Below are positions 27,392-36,323 of a stretch of DNA of 64,000 bases, one piece after another. A model generated the notes under the pieces. It searched no databases. It saw only the letters and a program-made list of their open reading frames with translations, and had not been told where the DNA came from. A program made the translations under genes and the position numbers. How positions within the stretch are numbered: the stretch's first letter is position 1; each line of letters begins with the position of its first letter. Source of the DNA: JBAOHV01 sp037045265 (GTDB taxonomy: Bacteria; Actinomycetota; Acidimicrobiia; Acidimicrobiales; Microtrichaceae); NCBI GenBank assembly GCA_037045265.1, contig JBAOHV010000024.1:1-64000 (forward strand). The letters are read 5' to 3'.

Positions 27392-27647
27392 TGTTCGACC
27401 CTACCCATCCGCCGCAGCGGCCGCTGTCGCTCAGATGTCGAAGTGCCGCGGGTCCTCGACGCGGTCCAAGCCGTCCACGAGCGGTGCAGCCGACTTCGTG
27501 GACAGCTCGTCGTCTCCCGGGGTGGGCTCGCTGGTCCTGTCCGACGTTGTCACAGACCTTCCCGTCCGAGTCGTCGCGAACGCTGCGCGACGGTATCCCG
27601 GGACTCCCAGGTTTCAGGCGACCCGTGGATGTGCCGATGACTGCCCC

Positions 27648-29027
27648 GTGCGGACCCACGAAGAGATCACCGACTCCATCGACGACGTCCCCGACATCTC
27701 GACCCCTCAGCGGATCGAGGCAATGGGGCTGCCCCAGAGTCTCATGGAGGATCTGCTGCTGCGTCGTGCGGTGCTCGAGGGGCGCACACCCATGACCACC
27801 CTGGCACACAAGCTGCACGTGTCGATCAACGTGGTCGAAGCCCTGCTGAACGAGATGCGCACACGCAAGCTCATCGAGTACGACGGGATGGAAGGCCGCG
27901 CCTACCTGATATCGGTCACCGAGGCGGGCCGTGAGCAATCCACGCAGCGGTCCCGCGAGAGCCGCTACTGCGGGCCGATGCCCGTGCCGTTGAGGCTCTA
28001 CCAGCAGGTAGTGACAGCCCAGCGCCCGAAGCTGCAGCTCAACCGCGACATGCTCACCCGGTCGTTCTCGGACCTGGTGATCTCACCCGACCTGCTCGAC
28101 CAGCTGGGCCCCGCTATCCACGGGAACGGGGCGATCTTCCTCTACGGACCTCCGGGGACAGGCAAGTCGAGCGTCGCTGAGCGCGTCATCCGGGCATTCG
28201 ACGACACGGTGCTGATCCCGTACTGCATCGAGGTCGACGGCCAGATCGTCTCCGTGTTCGACCCCACGCTGCACGACGAGGTCGAGGAGCGTCCGCCGGG
28301 CATCGACAAGCGGTGGGTCCTCTGCCAACGCCCGGCGGTCGTCGCCGGAGGTGAGCTCCATGCCGGCATGCTCGACCTGCAGCTCGACCGCGACACGGGG
28401 GTCTACATGGCCCCGTTGCAGCTGAAGGCGAACAACGGCGTGCTGGTCATCGACGACTTCGGCCGACAGGCGATGTCCCCCGATGCGCTCCTCAACCGCT
28501 GGATCGTGCCGCTCGACCGGGGCGTCGACTACCTGACGCTGCACGGCCGCAAGATCGAGGTGCCGTTCGAGGTCAAGGCCGTGTTGTCCACCAACCTCGA
28601 CCCGACGGACCTGGGTGATGAGGCGTTCTTCCGCCGGATACACAACAAGGTGTACATCGGCGCCTGCACCGACGATCAGTTCGACTGGATCCTCGTCCGG
28701 GTCGCCCAGAAGCACCGCATCGAGGTCGACGGCGTCGCCGCGGGCCGTCTCCGCGACCTGGCGAAGGCACGCGGCGACGGCGAACTGCGCGCATACCTCC
28801 CCGGGGTGATCTGTCAGCTCGCCGACGCCGTGATCGCCTACGAGAACCTGGCGCGCCGACTGACCCCGCAGCTGGTCGACAGGGCCGTCGAGCTGTACTT
28901 CACCCGGATGGGAGCCCCGGACCCGGCCGACTCCGGGTCAGTCCTGGTCGAGCCCGGTGATCGGTGGGATGCAGCACCAGCCGCGATTCTCGAGCTCCTC
29001 GACGAGCAGGGCGTCCTCGAAGGCTGA
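27648..29027 (+). CDS. AAA-family ATPase with N-terminal winged helix, function unknown
   Basis: About 459 residues. An N-terminal helical and winged-helix part (LMEDLLLRRAVLEGRTPMTT, LHVSINVVEALLNEMRTRKL) precedes an AAA core: Walker A GAIFLYGPPGTGKSSVAERV, Walker B GVLVIDDFGRQAMSPDALLN, sensor 1 EVKAVLSTNLDPTDL and an arginine-rich FFRRIHNKV. A C-terminal helical lid follows. The insertion between Walker A and B (RWVLCQRPAVVAGGELHAGM) is long. The start is uncertain: GTG at 27,648 begins the conserved part; earlier in-frame codons would overlap the hydrolase promoter. No partner gene is adjacent, so its client is unknown. Confidence 0.8.
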   Translation: MRTHEEITDSIDDVPDISTPQRIEAMGLPQSLMEDLLLRRAVLEGRTPMTTLAHKLHVSINVVEALLNEMRTRKLIEYDGMEGRAYLISVTEAGREQSTQRSRESRYCGPMPVPLRLYQQVVTAQRPKLQLNRDMLTRSFSDLVISPDLLDQLGPAIHGNGAIFLYGPPGTGKSSVAERVIRAFDDTVLIPYCIEVDGQIVSVFDPTLHDEVEERPPGIDKRWVLCQRPAVVAGGELHAGMLDLQLDRDTGVYMAPLQLKANNGVLVIDDFGRQAMSPDALLNRWIVPLDRGVDYLTLHGRKIEVPFEVKAVLSTNLDPTDLGDEAFFRRIHNKVYIGACTDDQFDWILVRVAQKHRIEVDGVAAGRLRDLAKARGDGELRAYLPGVICQLADAVIAYENLARRLTPQLVDRAVELYFTRMGAPDPADSGSVLVEPGDRWDAAPAAILELLDEQGVLEG

Positions 29028-29341
29028 GAGCGCCTCGGCCTGGCGCCGGGCGGGGCGGCGACCGCGGCATTGCGGCGTCGTTCGCCGCCACGGGTGGTTC
29101 GACCGGCTCGACCGGTGCCGCGGGTCCGTCTCCCCAGCGGACCGCTTCGGCTGCCTCGAGGCGCTCGATGAGGTCGTCGGCCTCTGGCCCGGTGAAGCGG
29201 CCGCCGGCCTGACGTTGGTTGAGTCCGTAAGGGTGGACGCGCCTCACGGAAGGTGGCGTACCCCGCTCGTTGGAGGAGCTCGGCTAGATGATCCAGTTGG
29301 CGCTGCCCGGCTGGTGGGCCGGCGGGCTGACCGAAGGCCAT
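28938..29341 (-). CDS. Possible small protein antisense to the ATPase 3' end, frameshifted
   Basis: Three minus-strand segments read like one protein: MAFGQPAGPPAGQRQLDHLA, then in a shifted frame GLNQRQAGGRFTGPEADDLI with ERLEAAEAVRWGDG, then in a third frame RQAEALSAFEDALLVEELEN with RGWCCIPPITGLDQD and a stop at 28,938. They share natural amino-acid composition and order. If real, the gene overlaps the ATPase end by 90 bases tail to tail. The plus strand here has no better candidate. Not recognised as a known family. Confidence 0.35.
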
Positions 29342-29481
29342 TCGGTGCTCCTGATGGGTTGGGTGGTCGTTCAGGCCTGATGGCGGGGCTGAGACGCGCA
29401 GGCGATCCGCTCAGTCTCTCGCGGCCCACTGACAGCGACCGTGCAAGCCGCTGCAGCCAAGCTGATCCGGCCCCGCTCGCG

Positions 29482-30369
29482 CTACGTCGCGGACTGAACC
29501 GGAGTCGGCGCCGCGATCCGCTCGAGTCCGCTGTTCACGACGCCGAACCGGTCGTCGCCGTCGTTCCACTGCGTGACCGCAGCAGTCATCTCGTCGCGGG
29601 TCCGCCCGACGAAGTTCCACCACATCTGCAGCGGTGCTTCGAACGGTTCGCCGCCCACCAGCATCCATCGTGTCGGCCCGTCGACCTCGACCCTCAACGA
29701 CGGCGTCCCGCGGTCCAGATAGACCATCGAGGCGGGCTTGACGATGACCGGGTCCTCGGCCGTGGCACCGTCGAGACCCAGACGCCCTTCGAGCACCACG
29801 ATGCCGTGTTCGTATGCCGGGTCCAACCCGATCTCCGCGGTGGAGCTCTGCGACCCGGTGAACTCGACGCCGACGATCTCGGTATCGGTTCTGGCGGGCG
29901 AGGCCACTCCTCCGAACGAGCCCAGTAGGACGGTCGCGCCGAACGGTCCGACTCCGATCATGGGAAGCTCACCGTGGTGTTCGAACGCCGGAGGGCCGTG
30001 GCGGGTCACCTCGGGCTGGGCCACCCAGAACTGCACGCCGTGGAGCTGACCGCAACGCTCGGCCGGGGTCTGCTCGGCGTGTGCGATCCCGTGGCCGGCT
30101 GTCATCAGATTGAGCTGCCCCGGCTCGATCAGCTGCTCCGAACCCAGGCTGTCGGTGTGGACACCGCTGCCGCGGATGAGCCAGGTGACCGTCGCCAACC
30201 CACAGTGCGGATGCGGCCCAACAGCCAATCCGTCCGCCGCGTCGGGTTCCGATGGTCCGAAGTGGTCGAGGAAGCACCAGGCCCCGATGGTGCGACGTCC
30301 GCGCTGCGGTAGGGCGCGGCTCACGGTGGATCTGCCGACGGTCGCCACCCTGTTCTCATGGACCTGCAT
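29482..30369 (-). CDS. Pirin-family protein
   Basis: 295-residue bicupin. The N-terminal cupin has the metal-binding set HPHCGLATVTWLIRGSGVHT and MTAGHGIAHAEQ, both pirin signatures (HxH, then H...E). The C-terminal cupin is degenerate, as in other pirins. Bacterial pirins act as quercetin dioxygenases or as regulators of metabolic enzymes; which applies here cannot be told. ATG at 30,369 begins MQVHENRVATVGRSTV; an RBS is not obvious. It stands alone, divergent from the next gene. Confidence 0.85.
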   Translation of the reverse strand: MQVHENRVATVGRSTVSRALPQRGRRTIGAWCFLDHFGPSEPDAADGLAVGPHPHCGLATVTWLIRGSGVHTDSLGSEQLIEPGQLNLMTAGHGIAHAEQTPAERCGQLHGVQFWVAQPEVTRHGPPAFEHHGELPMIGVGPFGATVLLGSFGGVASPARTDTEIVGVEFTGSQSSTAEIGLDPAYEHGIVVLEGRLGLDGATAEDPVIVKPASMVYLDRGTPSLRVEVDGPTRWMLVGGEPFEAPLQMWWNFVGRTRDEMTAAVTQWNDGDDRFGVVNSGLERIAAPTPVQSAT

Positions 30370-30434
30370 GGACCTGATCGTAGGGACCGGAGAGGTCGCG
30401 TCGTACGCGAAGCCCGCTCGCCTAGCGTGGGGAC

Positions 30435-30887
30435 ATGGCAGACCCCGACGTCGTGATCGTCGACGCCGACACCGTTGCGGGTTGGCGCCGGGTCACCCCT
30501 TCGTACACCCAGCTCGCCGACGCCGTGCGTGACCTACGCGGCCAGGCACCGTCCGCGACCGTCGCGATCGTCGGCGACCCTGCCCTCAAGTGGGCCCTGT
30601 CCAGCGGTGATCAGGTGCTGCTCGACGACGAGATCAACCACCAACGGCTGGTGCTGGCACCTGCGGGTTCCCGCGGTGGGCACACCGGCTTCATCGCCGA
30701 GGCCGTGCGCAAGGGCTCCCGCCGGGGAGTGTCGGTGGTGGTCGTGACCGACCGTGCGATCCCCGAGTGCCCGATCGCCCGTCTCCGCCGCGAGGGGGAG
30801 CGCTTCGTGTTCGACCTGGCGGGGGCGGCCACCACCACCGTGCCGACCACAGCGCCACGACACCGCCGACGGCGGGCCACGAGCTGA
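30435..30887 (+). CDS. Uncharacterised protein, possibly NYN/PIN-like nuclease fold
   Basis: 150 residues. MADPDVVIVDADTVAGWRRV has an N-terminal strand with acidic residues like the first motif of PIN/NYN-type nucleases. SATVAIVGDPALKWALSSGD and GVSVVVVTDRAIPECPIARL look like the later strands with their Asp residues. The last ~25 residues are low complexity (TTTVPTTAPRHRRRRATS). Similarity is by pattern only. It sits between pirin and a phosphoribosyltransferase gene with no clear link to either. Confidence 0.5.
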   Translation: MADPDVVIVDADTVAGWRRVTPSYTQLADAVRDLRGQAPSATVAIVGDPALKWALSSGDQVLLDDEINHQRLVLAPAGSRGGHTGFIAEAVRKGSRRGVSVVVVTDRAIPECPIARLRREGERFVFDLAGAATTTVPTTAPRHRRRRATS

Positions 30888-31027
30888 CCTGGATACAGGC
30901 CATCGCGGCCTGGCGGTCCCCTCCGACGGCGAGTTCACCTGTGACGCCGCCGACCTGAGTTCTCACTCCTCGACCGACCATCCAACCGACGCACAGCCAC
31001 ACTGGACCACCCCGGTACGATCGCGCC

Positions 31028-31612
31028 ATGGCAAGCGCCGAGCTGACCGCTGACCGTGACCGACTGCTCCAGATCGTGATGGAGCGAGCGCTGATCCAGT
31101 TCGACGAACCCCGCGAGCTTTCCTCGGGTGAGCTGAGCCGCGACTTCATCGACGCCAAGGCCGGGCTGTCGCGTGGTTCGGAGTTGGCACTTGCCTGTCG
31201 TGTGATCGCCGACTCGGTCGCCGCCGCCGGCATCGAATGGGACGCAGTCGGAGGCCTCACGCTCGGCGCCGACCAGTTCGCCCACGGTGTGGTCGCCGTG
31301 CTCGAAGACGACCATGGGTGGTTCGTAGTCCGCAAGCAGCCCAAGGGTCGTGGCACGAACCGTCTGGTCGAGGGCACATCGCTCGGTCCCGGCACCCGGG
31401 TCCTGCTCGTCGACGACATCGTGACCACCGGAGGATCCATCCGACAGGCCCATCGACACGTGCTCGACACCGGCGCGACTGTCGTCGCGGCGGTAACGCT
31501 CGTCGACCGCAGCGACGTAGCGTCGGCCTACTTCGCCGACCACACGGTCCCCTACCTGCCGGTGTTCACCTACCGGGACCTGGGTATCCTCGCCGTGGGC
31601 GTCTCCAGCTGA
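31028..31612 (+). CDS. Orotate phosphoribosyltransferase-like protein
   Basis: Type I phosphoribosyltransferase of 194 residues. The PRPP-binding motif is RVLLVDDIVTTGGSIRQAH, and the flexible loop region is VVRKQPKGRGTNRLVEG. The N-terminal MERALIQFDEPRELSSGELS with DFIDAKAGLSRGSEL matches the OPRT-like start. It is probably the pyrimidine enzyme orotate phosphoribosyltransferase (pyrE) or an OPRT-like paralogue; other pyr genes are not adjacent, so the assignment stays at family level. Confidence 0.78.
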   Translation: MASAELTADRDRLLQIVMERALIQFDEPRELSSGELSRDFIDAKAGLSRGSELALACRVIADSVAAAGIEWDAVGGLTLGADQFAHGVVAVLEDDHGWFVVRKQPKGRGTNRLVEGTSLGPGTRVLLVDDIVTTGGSIRQAHRHVLDTGATVVAAVTLVDRSDVASAYFADHTVPYLPVFTYRDLGILAVGVSS

Positions 31613-31711
31613 CCGCCGGCTGAGGGAACCCCTGCGCCCCTCCCCTATTGTGGCGGCGCTCACGCGTGCGGGACGCGTGGGCGACCCGACTACGAGGGGG
31701 CACAGAAGTCC

Positions 31712-32821
31712 ATGAAGACCGAAGCAGCAGTCCTGTGGGAGACCGGCGGCCAGTGGAGCATCGAGGAGATCGAACTCGACCCGCCCAAGGCCGGCGAGGT
31801 CCTCGTCGAGATGGTCGCCTCAGGCCTGTGCCACTCAGACGACCACGCCCGTACCGGTGACCTGCCGGCGGTCACTCCGCTGATCGGCGGCCACGAAGGA
31901 TCCGGCATCGTCGTCGAGGTCGGTGAGGGCGTGACCCGCGTCCAACCGGGCGACCACGTCGTGTTCAGCTTCGTACCGGCGTGCGGGCAGTGCCCGTCCT
32001 GCGCCGACGGCCACTCCAACCTGTGCGACAACGGCTCGGCGCTGCTCGTCGGCGTGCAGCTCGACGGCACGACCCGTCACCACGCCCGCGGCGAAGACGT
32101 CTACACGATGGTCTGCCTGGGCACCTTCGGTCGCCACACGGTGGTCAACGAGATGTCGTGCGTGAAGATCGACAAGGAGATCCCCCTGGAGCTGGCCTGC
32201 CTGGTCGGCTGCGGCGTCACCACCGGATGGGGCTCGTCGGTCTACGCGGCCGAGGTACGCCCCGGCGACAACGTCGCCGTGATCGGCGTCGGTGGTATCG
32301 GTGCCGCTGCGGTGCAGGGCGCCAAGCTGGCAGGAGCGCGCAACATCATCGCCATCGACCCGGTCGAGTTCAAACGCGAGCAGGCCATGAAGTTCGGTGC
32401 CACCCATACCGCCGACTCCATCGGTGACGCGTTCGAGCTGGTCCAGCAGGTCACCTGGGGACGCATGTGCGACAAGGTCATCTGCTGTGTCGGGGTTGGT
32501 GACGGCAACCAGATCGGCCCGATCATGATGCTGACCGCCAAGCGTGGACGCGTCGTGGTGACCAACATCCATCCGGCTTCGGAGAACCAGGTCAGCCTGT
32601 CACTGGTCGACCTGACCCTCATGGAGAAGCAGCTCGTCGGCACGATCTTCGGTTCGGCCAACCCGCAGGCGGACATCCCCCGCCTGCTCGAGCTGTACAG
32701 CCAGGGCCAGCTCGACCTGGCGGGCATGGTCACCCGCGAGTACGAGCTCTCCGAGATCAACCAGGGCTTCGACGACATGCTCTCGGGCCGCAACATCCGC
32801 GGCGTCATCCGCTACCGCTGA
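31712..32821 (+). CDS. Zinc-dependent alcohol dehydrogenase, NDMA-dependent type
   Basis: Medium-chain dehydrogenase of 369 residues. Catalytic zinc ligands lie in SGLCHSDDHARTGDL and LIGGHEGSGIVVEVGEGV. The structural zinc site is CGQCPSCADGHSNLC. The Rossmann motif is VAVIGVGGIGAAAVQGAKLA. The pattern matches the mycobacterial nicotinoprotein ADHs that keep NADH bound and are assayed with nitrosodimethylaniline. In such species it often works with mycofactocin, but no mycofactocin gene is in the window. GAGGGGGCA precedes the ATG at 31,712 by 11 bases. Confidence 0.85.
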   Translation: MKTEAAVLWETGGQWSIEEIELDPPKAGEVLVEMVASGLCHSDDHARTGDLPAVTPLIGGHEGSGIVVEVGEGVTRVQPGDHVVFSFVPACGQCPSCADGHSNLCDNGSALLVGVQLDGTTRHHARGEDVYTMVCLGTFGRHTVVNEMSCVKIDKEIPLELACLVGCGVTTGWGSSVYAAEVRPGDNVAVIGVGGIGAAAVQGAKLAGARNIIAIDPVEFKREQAMKFGATHTADSIGDAFELVQQVTWGRMCDKVICCVGVGDGNQIGPIMMLTAKRGRVVVTNIHPASENQVSLSLVDLTLMEKQLVGTIFGSANPQADIPRLLELYSQGQLDLAGMVTREYELSEINQGFDDMLSGRNIRGVIRYR

Positions 32822-32842
32822 CCGCGGCAACCACACCTGGCC

Positions 32843-33439
32843 ATGGCACTGGCTGATTCCGCGTGGGTGAGGACCTTGCTCGGCCGCGGCACGTTCGTCG
32901 TGCTCGCGGCAGCCACCGCTCTGGGCTGGATGCTCGCGTTCGAGTTCCGCCGCGACCCCGACCGGACGGTCGGCCCGCTCGGCGACCCTGCCGAGTTGAT
33001 CGAATGGGGTCGACTGTCGGTCCTCGTCTACAGGTCGCTTCTCGACACCTCGGCGCTGTTCGCGGTGGCGCTCGCACTGCTGGTCCTACGCGCCCGCCAG
33101 CGGGGTCTCGTCGACCGACGGGTGATGTGGTCCGCGTTCGCAGCAGTCATCTTCACTCTGATCGCGGTTGTGACCTGGCGCTTCGTCGAATACGACGACG
33201 TCTGGCTCATACCCGTACCGAACCGCACCGCATTCAACGGCTTCCTCCCACCTGCTGTGTCCGATCAGGTGGCCGCGTTCCAGGTCCGCGACACGAAGGT
33301 GCAACGCACGACATACCTGTCGGTCACGGTCATTCACCTGCTCGCCACCCCGGCCGCGCTCGCCATGATCGGCATGTGTCTCCGCTGGTCCCCGCGGGCC
33401 GGTCGGGCCGAACCCGATCCGTCACCTCAGCACCCGTAG
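32843..33439 (+). CDS. Integral membrane protein, unknown function
   Basis: 198 residues with about four hydrophobic segments: GTFVVLAAATALGWMLAFEF, LLDTSALFAVALALLVLRAR, MWSAFAAVIFTLIAVVTWRF and SVTVIHLLATPAALAMIGMC. The loop between the third and fourth is soluble. ATG at 32,843 is 21 bases after the dehydrogenase stop, so they may be cotranscribed. The L,D-transpeptidase follows closely. Not recognised. Confidence 0.6.
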   Translation: MALADSAWVRTLLGRGTFVVLAAATALGWMLAFEFRRDPDRTVGPLGDPAELIEWGRLSVLVYRSLLDTSALFAVALALLVLRARQRGLVDRRVMWSAFAAVIFTLIAVVTWRFVEYDDVWLIPVPNRTAFNGFLPPAVSDQVAAFQVRDTKVQRTTYLSVTVIHLLATPAALAMIGMCLRWSPRAGRAEPDPSPQHP

Positions 33440-33450
33440 CATCACCAACG

Positions 33451-34422
33451 GTGCCAGAACCCCTCCCCCGTTCCCGTGTGGCCGCCGTGGCGGCACTGAT
33501 CGGCGCGCTCGGCGTCGTCGGTGTGGCGCTCGCGGCCACGATCGCCGACGACAAGGGCGACGCTCGGTCCGTCACACAGTCGAGCACCAGCACACCGCTC
33601 ACCGACCCAGGGCCCACGACTACCACCACGATCGTGGTCCAACACGTCGAACTCCCCGCAGGCACCCGCGAGTACGCGACCGCCCGACCCGACCGCAGCA
33701 CCATCCGGGTCCGACGCACCCCGCCAGCGCGCTGGGACCGTTCCCTCTCCCCGGTGGTGACCCCCACTGGTGCCGAGCCGCCACGCAGCGGCAAGGACCA
33801 GACACGTGAGGCACTCCCCAATGAGTCGGTTCCGATCACTGGGCGCAGAGTGACCGAGCAGGGCTGGGTGTTCGACAATCCGGGGGGCTACGAACCACCG
33901 CAGCCACTCAGGTTCGGCGTGGTCCAACGACAGGGCCGCTGGCTGGAGGTGCAGCTGCCGGTACGGCCCAACGGGACCACCGGCTGGATCCACGACTCGG
34001 TGGTCGAGGTCGCCTCGACCACGCTGTCGATCCAGATCTCGCTGACCGAACGGCGGCTGCGGCTGATCGACCAGGGGGCCGTCCTGTTGGATGCACCAGT
34101 GGGGATCGGCCGACCGAGCACTCCCACCCCGACCGGCAGGTTCACGGTCACCGACGTGGTCCCGTCTGCCAACCCGGCCGGTGGATACGGACCTGTGGCA
34201 TTGGCACTCGACGGCTACTCCGAAGCCCTCGACCGCTTCGGGACCGGCACCGGCTCCACCGGACCCGACTCGGGAGTGCCGGTCCTGGCGGTCCACGGGA
34301 CCAACCGTCCCGCCTCGGTCGGACAAGCCCAGTCGAACGGATGTCCGCGCCTCCTCAACGATGACATCGTCAGGCTCGCGGCACTGGCCCCCGCTGGTAC
34401 CCCCGTACAGATCTGGCCGTGA
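33451..34422 (+). CDS. L,D-transpeptidase (YkuD domain)
   Basis: Cell-wall crosslinking enzyme, ~323 residues. An N-terminal signal-anchor (VAAVAALIGALGVVGVALAA) precedes a Thr/Pro linker, an SH3-like region and the C-terminal YkuD domain beginning LSIQISLTERRLRLIDQGAV. The catalytic segment is VLAVHGTNRPASVGQAQSNG then CPRLLND, with His and the nucleophile Cys in place; the usual SHGC is SNGC here. The conserved GRPSTPTPTGRFTV loop is present. GTG at 33,451 was chosen because it directly precedes the basic-plus-hydrophobic signal region, 11 bases after the previous stop. Confidence 0.85.
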   Translation: MPEPLPRSRVAAVAALIGALGVVGVALAATIADDKGDARSVTQSSTSTPLTDPGPTTTTTIVVQHVELPAGTREYATARPDRSTIRVRRTPPARWDRSLSPVVTPTGAEPPRSGKDQTREALPNESVPITGRRVTEQGWVFDNPGGYEPPQPLRFGVVQRQGRWLEVQLPVRPNGTTGWIHDSVVEVASTTLSIQISLTERRLRLIDQGAVLLDAPVGIGRPSTPTPTGRFTVTDVVPSANPAGGYGPVALALDGYSEALDRFGTGTGSTGPDSGVPVLAVHGTNRPASVGQAQSNGCPRLLNDDIVRLAALAPAGTPVQIWP

Positions 34423-34446
34423 GCTGACCGGTGGCGGCGCCGGGGG

Positions 34447-35268
34447 TCAGTTCGAACGCGACGAGTACTTGCGGAAGGACAGCACGGCGAAAACGACCGT
34501 GATGCCAACCGCCCAGGCGATCGAGAGCCATATGTCGTTGCCAGGGTCCTTGCCGTTGTAGAGCGCCCGGGTCGCGTCGGTCACGACTGTGAACGGATTG
34601 TGCTCGGCCACCGGTTGGAGCCAGCTGGGCATCGTGTCGGGTGAGACGAACGCTGACGATATGAACGTCATGGGGAACATCCAGATGAAACCCGCCGAGT
34701 TCGCCGCCTCGACCGACTTCACCGACAGACCGATGAACGCCTGGATCCAGCTGAACGCGAACGCGAAGCCGAGCAGCAGCATCGTCGCGACGATCCCGTC
34801 ACCAAGGCCACCCTCGAGTCGGAACCCGATGAGCAGTCCGACCACCAACATGATGGTGAACGTGAAGATGTTGCGCACCAGATCGGAGACCGTGCGGCCG
34901 ACCAGCACTGCTGACGGGTACATGGGCAGCGAGCGCAGCCGGTCGATGAAGCCCTTCTGCATGTCCTCTGCGATGCCGATGCCGGTGTAGGCGGATCCGA
35001 ACACAACCGTCTGGGCGAAGATTCCGGGCACCACGAACTGCTCGTAGGAGGAGTACCCCGGAATCTGGATGGCGCCGCCGAAGACGTAGACGAACAGGAC
35101 CACGAACATGATCGGCTGGATCGCGGCGAAGACGAGGAGGTCGGGGTTGCGCCAGGTCGCGATGAGGTGCCGCATGGCTTCGGCCCAGGTGTCGCGTACC
35201 AACCAGATCGCGCCCGTGGGAACGACGTGGGTACGCGGTGATTCGGCGTCGAGAGTTGCAAAGGTCAT
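34447..35268 (-). CDS. ABC-2 type transporter permease (DrrB-like)
   Basis: Six-helix membrane subunit of a drug- or lipid-exporter pair. Hydrophobic blocks: LLVFAAIQPIMFVVLFVYVF, TFTIMLVVGLLIGF and GFIWMFPMTFISSAFVS, plus a C-terminal helix DIWLSIAWAVGITVVFAVLS. The EDMQKGFIDRLRSLPMYPSA segment is the conserved ABC-2 signature loop. It overlaps the upstream ATPase stop by four bases (ATGA). Relatives include daunorubicin resistance DrrB and LPS/teichoate exporters, so the cargo is unknown. Confidence 0.85.
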   Translation of the reverse strand: MTFATLDAESPRTHVVPTGAIWLVRDTWAEAMRHLIATWRNPDLLVFAAIQPIMFVVLFVYVFGGAIQIPGYSSYEQFVVPGIFAQTVVFGSAYTGIGIAEDMQKGFIDRLRSLPMYPSAVLVGRTVSDLVRNIFTFTIMLVVGLLIGFRLEGGLGDGIVATMLLLGFAFAFSWIQAFIGLSVKSVEAANSAGFIWMFPMTFISSAFVSPDTMPSWLQPVAEHNPFTVVTDATRALYNGKDPGNDIWLSIAWAVGITVVFAVLSFRKYSSRSN

Positions 35269-36263
35269 CTCACACCCTCCTTCTGTGGTTGCTCGCCGTC
35301 CTCGGAGTCGTCCTCGGCCAGGTGACCCGTGAGCTGCAGGAACACGTCGTCGAGGGTCGGACGACGCACAACGACATCGAGCACCGCCACCCCAGCGTCA
35401 TCGAGGGCGCGGACCACCTCGGGAACTATTCGCTCGGTCGTGGTGACAGGCACCGTGACGGTGCGACTGTCCGCGTCGATCGTCGGGTTCACATCGGCCT
35501 GGACGAAGCCGGTCAGCAGCTGCGGCACCCGGTCCAGCTCGGCTGGGTCGGCCAGGGTGACCTCCACCCGGTCACCGCCGCTGCGGCTCTTGAGCTGTGC
35601 TGCGGTGCCATGCTCGATCACCCTGCCCCGGTCGATGACGACGATGTCATCGGCCAGGCGCTCGGCCTCGTCCAGGTACTGGGTGGTCAGCAGGAGCGTC
35701 GTCCCGTCGGCCACGAGGCCGTCGATCACGTCCCACATGTCGAGGCGGCTACGCGGGTCGAGACCGGTCGTCGGCTCGTCGAGGAACAGCACCGACGGTT
35801 CGGCGATGAGGCTCATGGCGATGTCGAGCCTCCGGCGCATGCCACCGGAGTAACCCTTGACCACTCGACCGCCGGCCTCGTCCAGGTTGAACCGGGCGAG
35901 CAGTTCATCGGCACGCGCACGAGCGGCCGACGTGTTCATGTGGAACAGCCGCCCGACGAGCTGCAGGTTCTCGAAACCCGTCAGTCGCTCGTCCACGGCC
36001 GCGTACTGACCTGTCAGCCCGATCCGGGCGTGGGCCAGGCGGGGTTTGGCGACCACGTCGATTCCATCGATGTAGGCGCTGCCCGCGTCGGGTTTGAGCA
36101 GGGTCGTGAGGATCCGTACCGAGGTGGTCTTGCCGGCGCCGTTCGGCCCCAGCACGCCGAGCACCGTCGCCCGCTCGATCTCGAACGAGACCCCGCTCAG
36201 CGCCTGGGTCTCACCGAAACGCTTTTCTAGTCCGTCTGCTACTACTGCTGGCACGGGCGGCAC
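35265..36263 (-). CDS. ABC transporter ATP-binding protein (DrrA-like)
   Basis: 332 residues. Walker A is LGPNGAGKTTSVRILTTLLK; the Q-loop area is IGLTGQYAAVDERLTG. The signature is YSGGMRRRLDIAMSLIAEPS, Walker B is VLFLDEPTTGLDPRSRLDMW and the H-switch region reads LLTTQYLDEAE (TTQYLDEAE is the DrrA-type variant). A C-terminal DUF4162 region follows, ending DDVFLQLTGHLAEDDSE. Stop and next start overlap (ATGA), so it forms one operon with the permease. Confidence 0.9.
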   Translation of the reverse strand: MPPVPAVVADGLEKRFGETQALSGVSFEIERATVLGVLGPNGAGKTTSVRILTTLLKPDAGSAYIDGIDVVAKPRLAHARIGLTGQYAAVDERLTGFENLQLVGRLFHMNTSAARARADELLARFNLDEAGGRVVKGYSGGMRRRLDIAMSLIAEPSVLFLDEPTTGLDPRSRLDMWDVIDGLVADGTTLLLTTQYLDEAERLADDIVVIDRGRVIEHGTAAQLKSRSGGDRVEVTLADPAELDRVPQLLTGFVQADVNPTIDADSRTVTVPVTTTERIVPEVVRALDDAGVAVLDVVVRRPTLDDVFLQLTGHLAEDDSEDGEQPQKEGVR

Positions 36264-36323
36264 ACTACGGACCCGGTCCGACAGGGAACGACCGGTTTAC
36301 GGCATTGGGTAGATCCGTACCCC

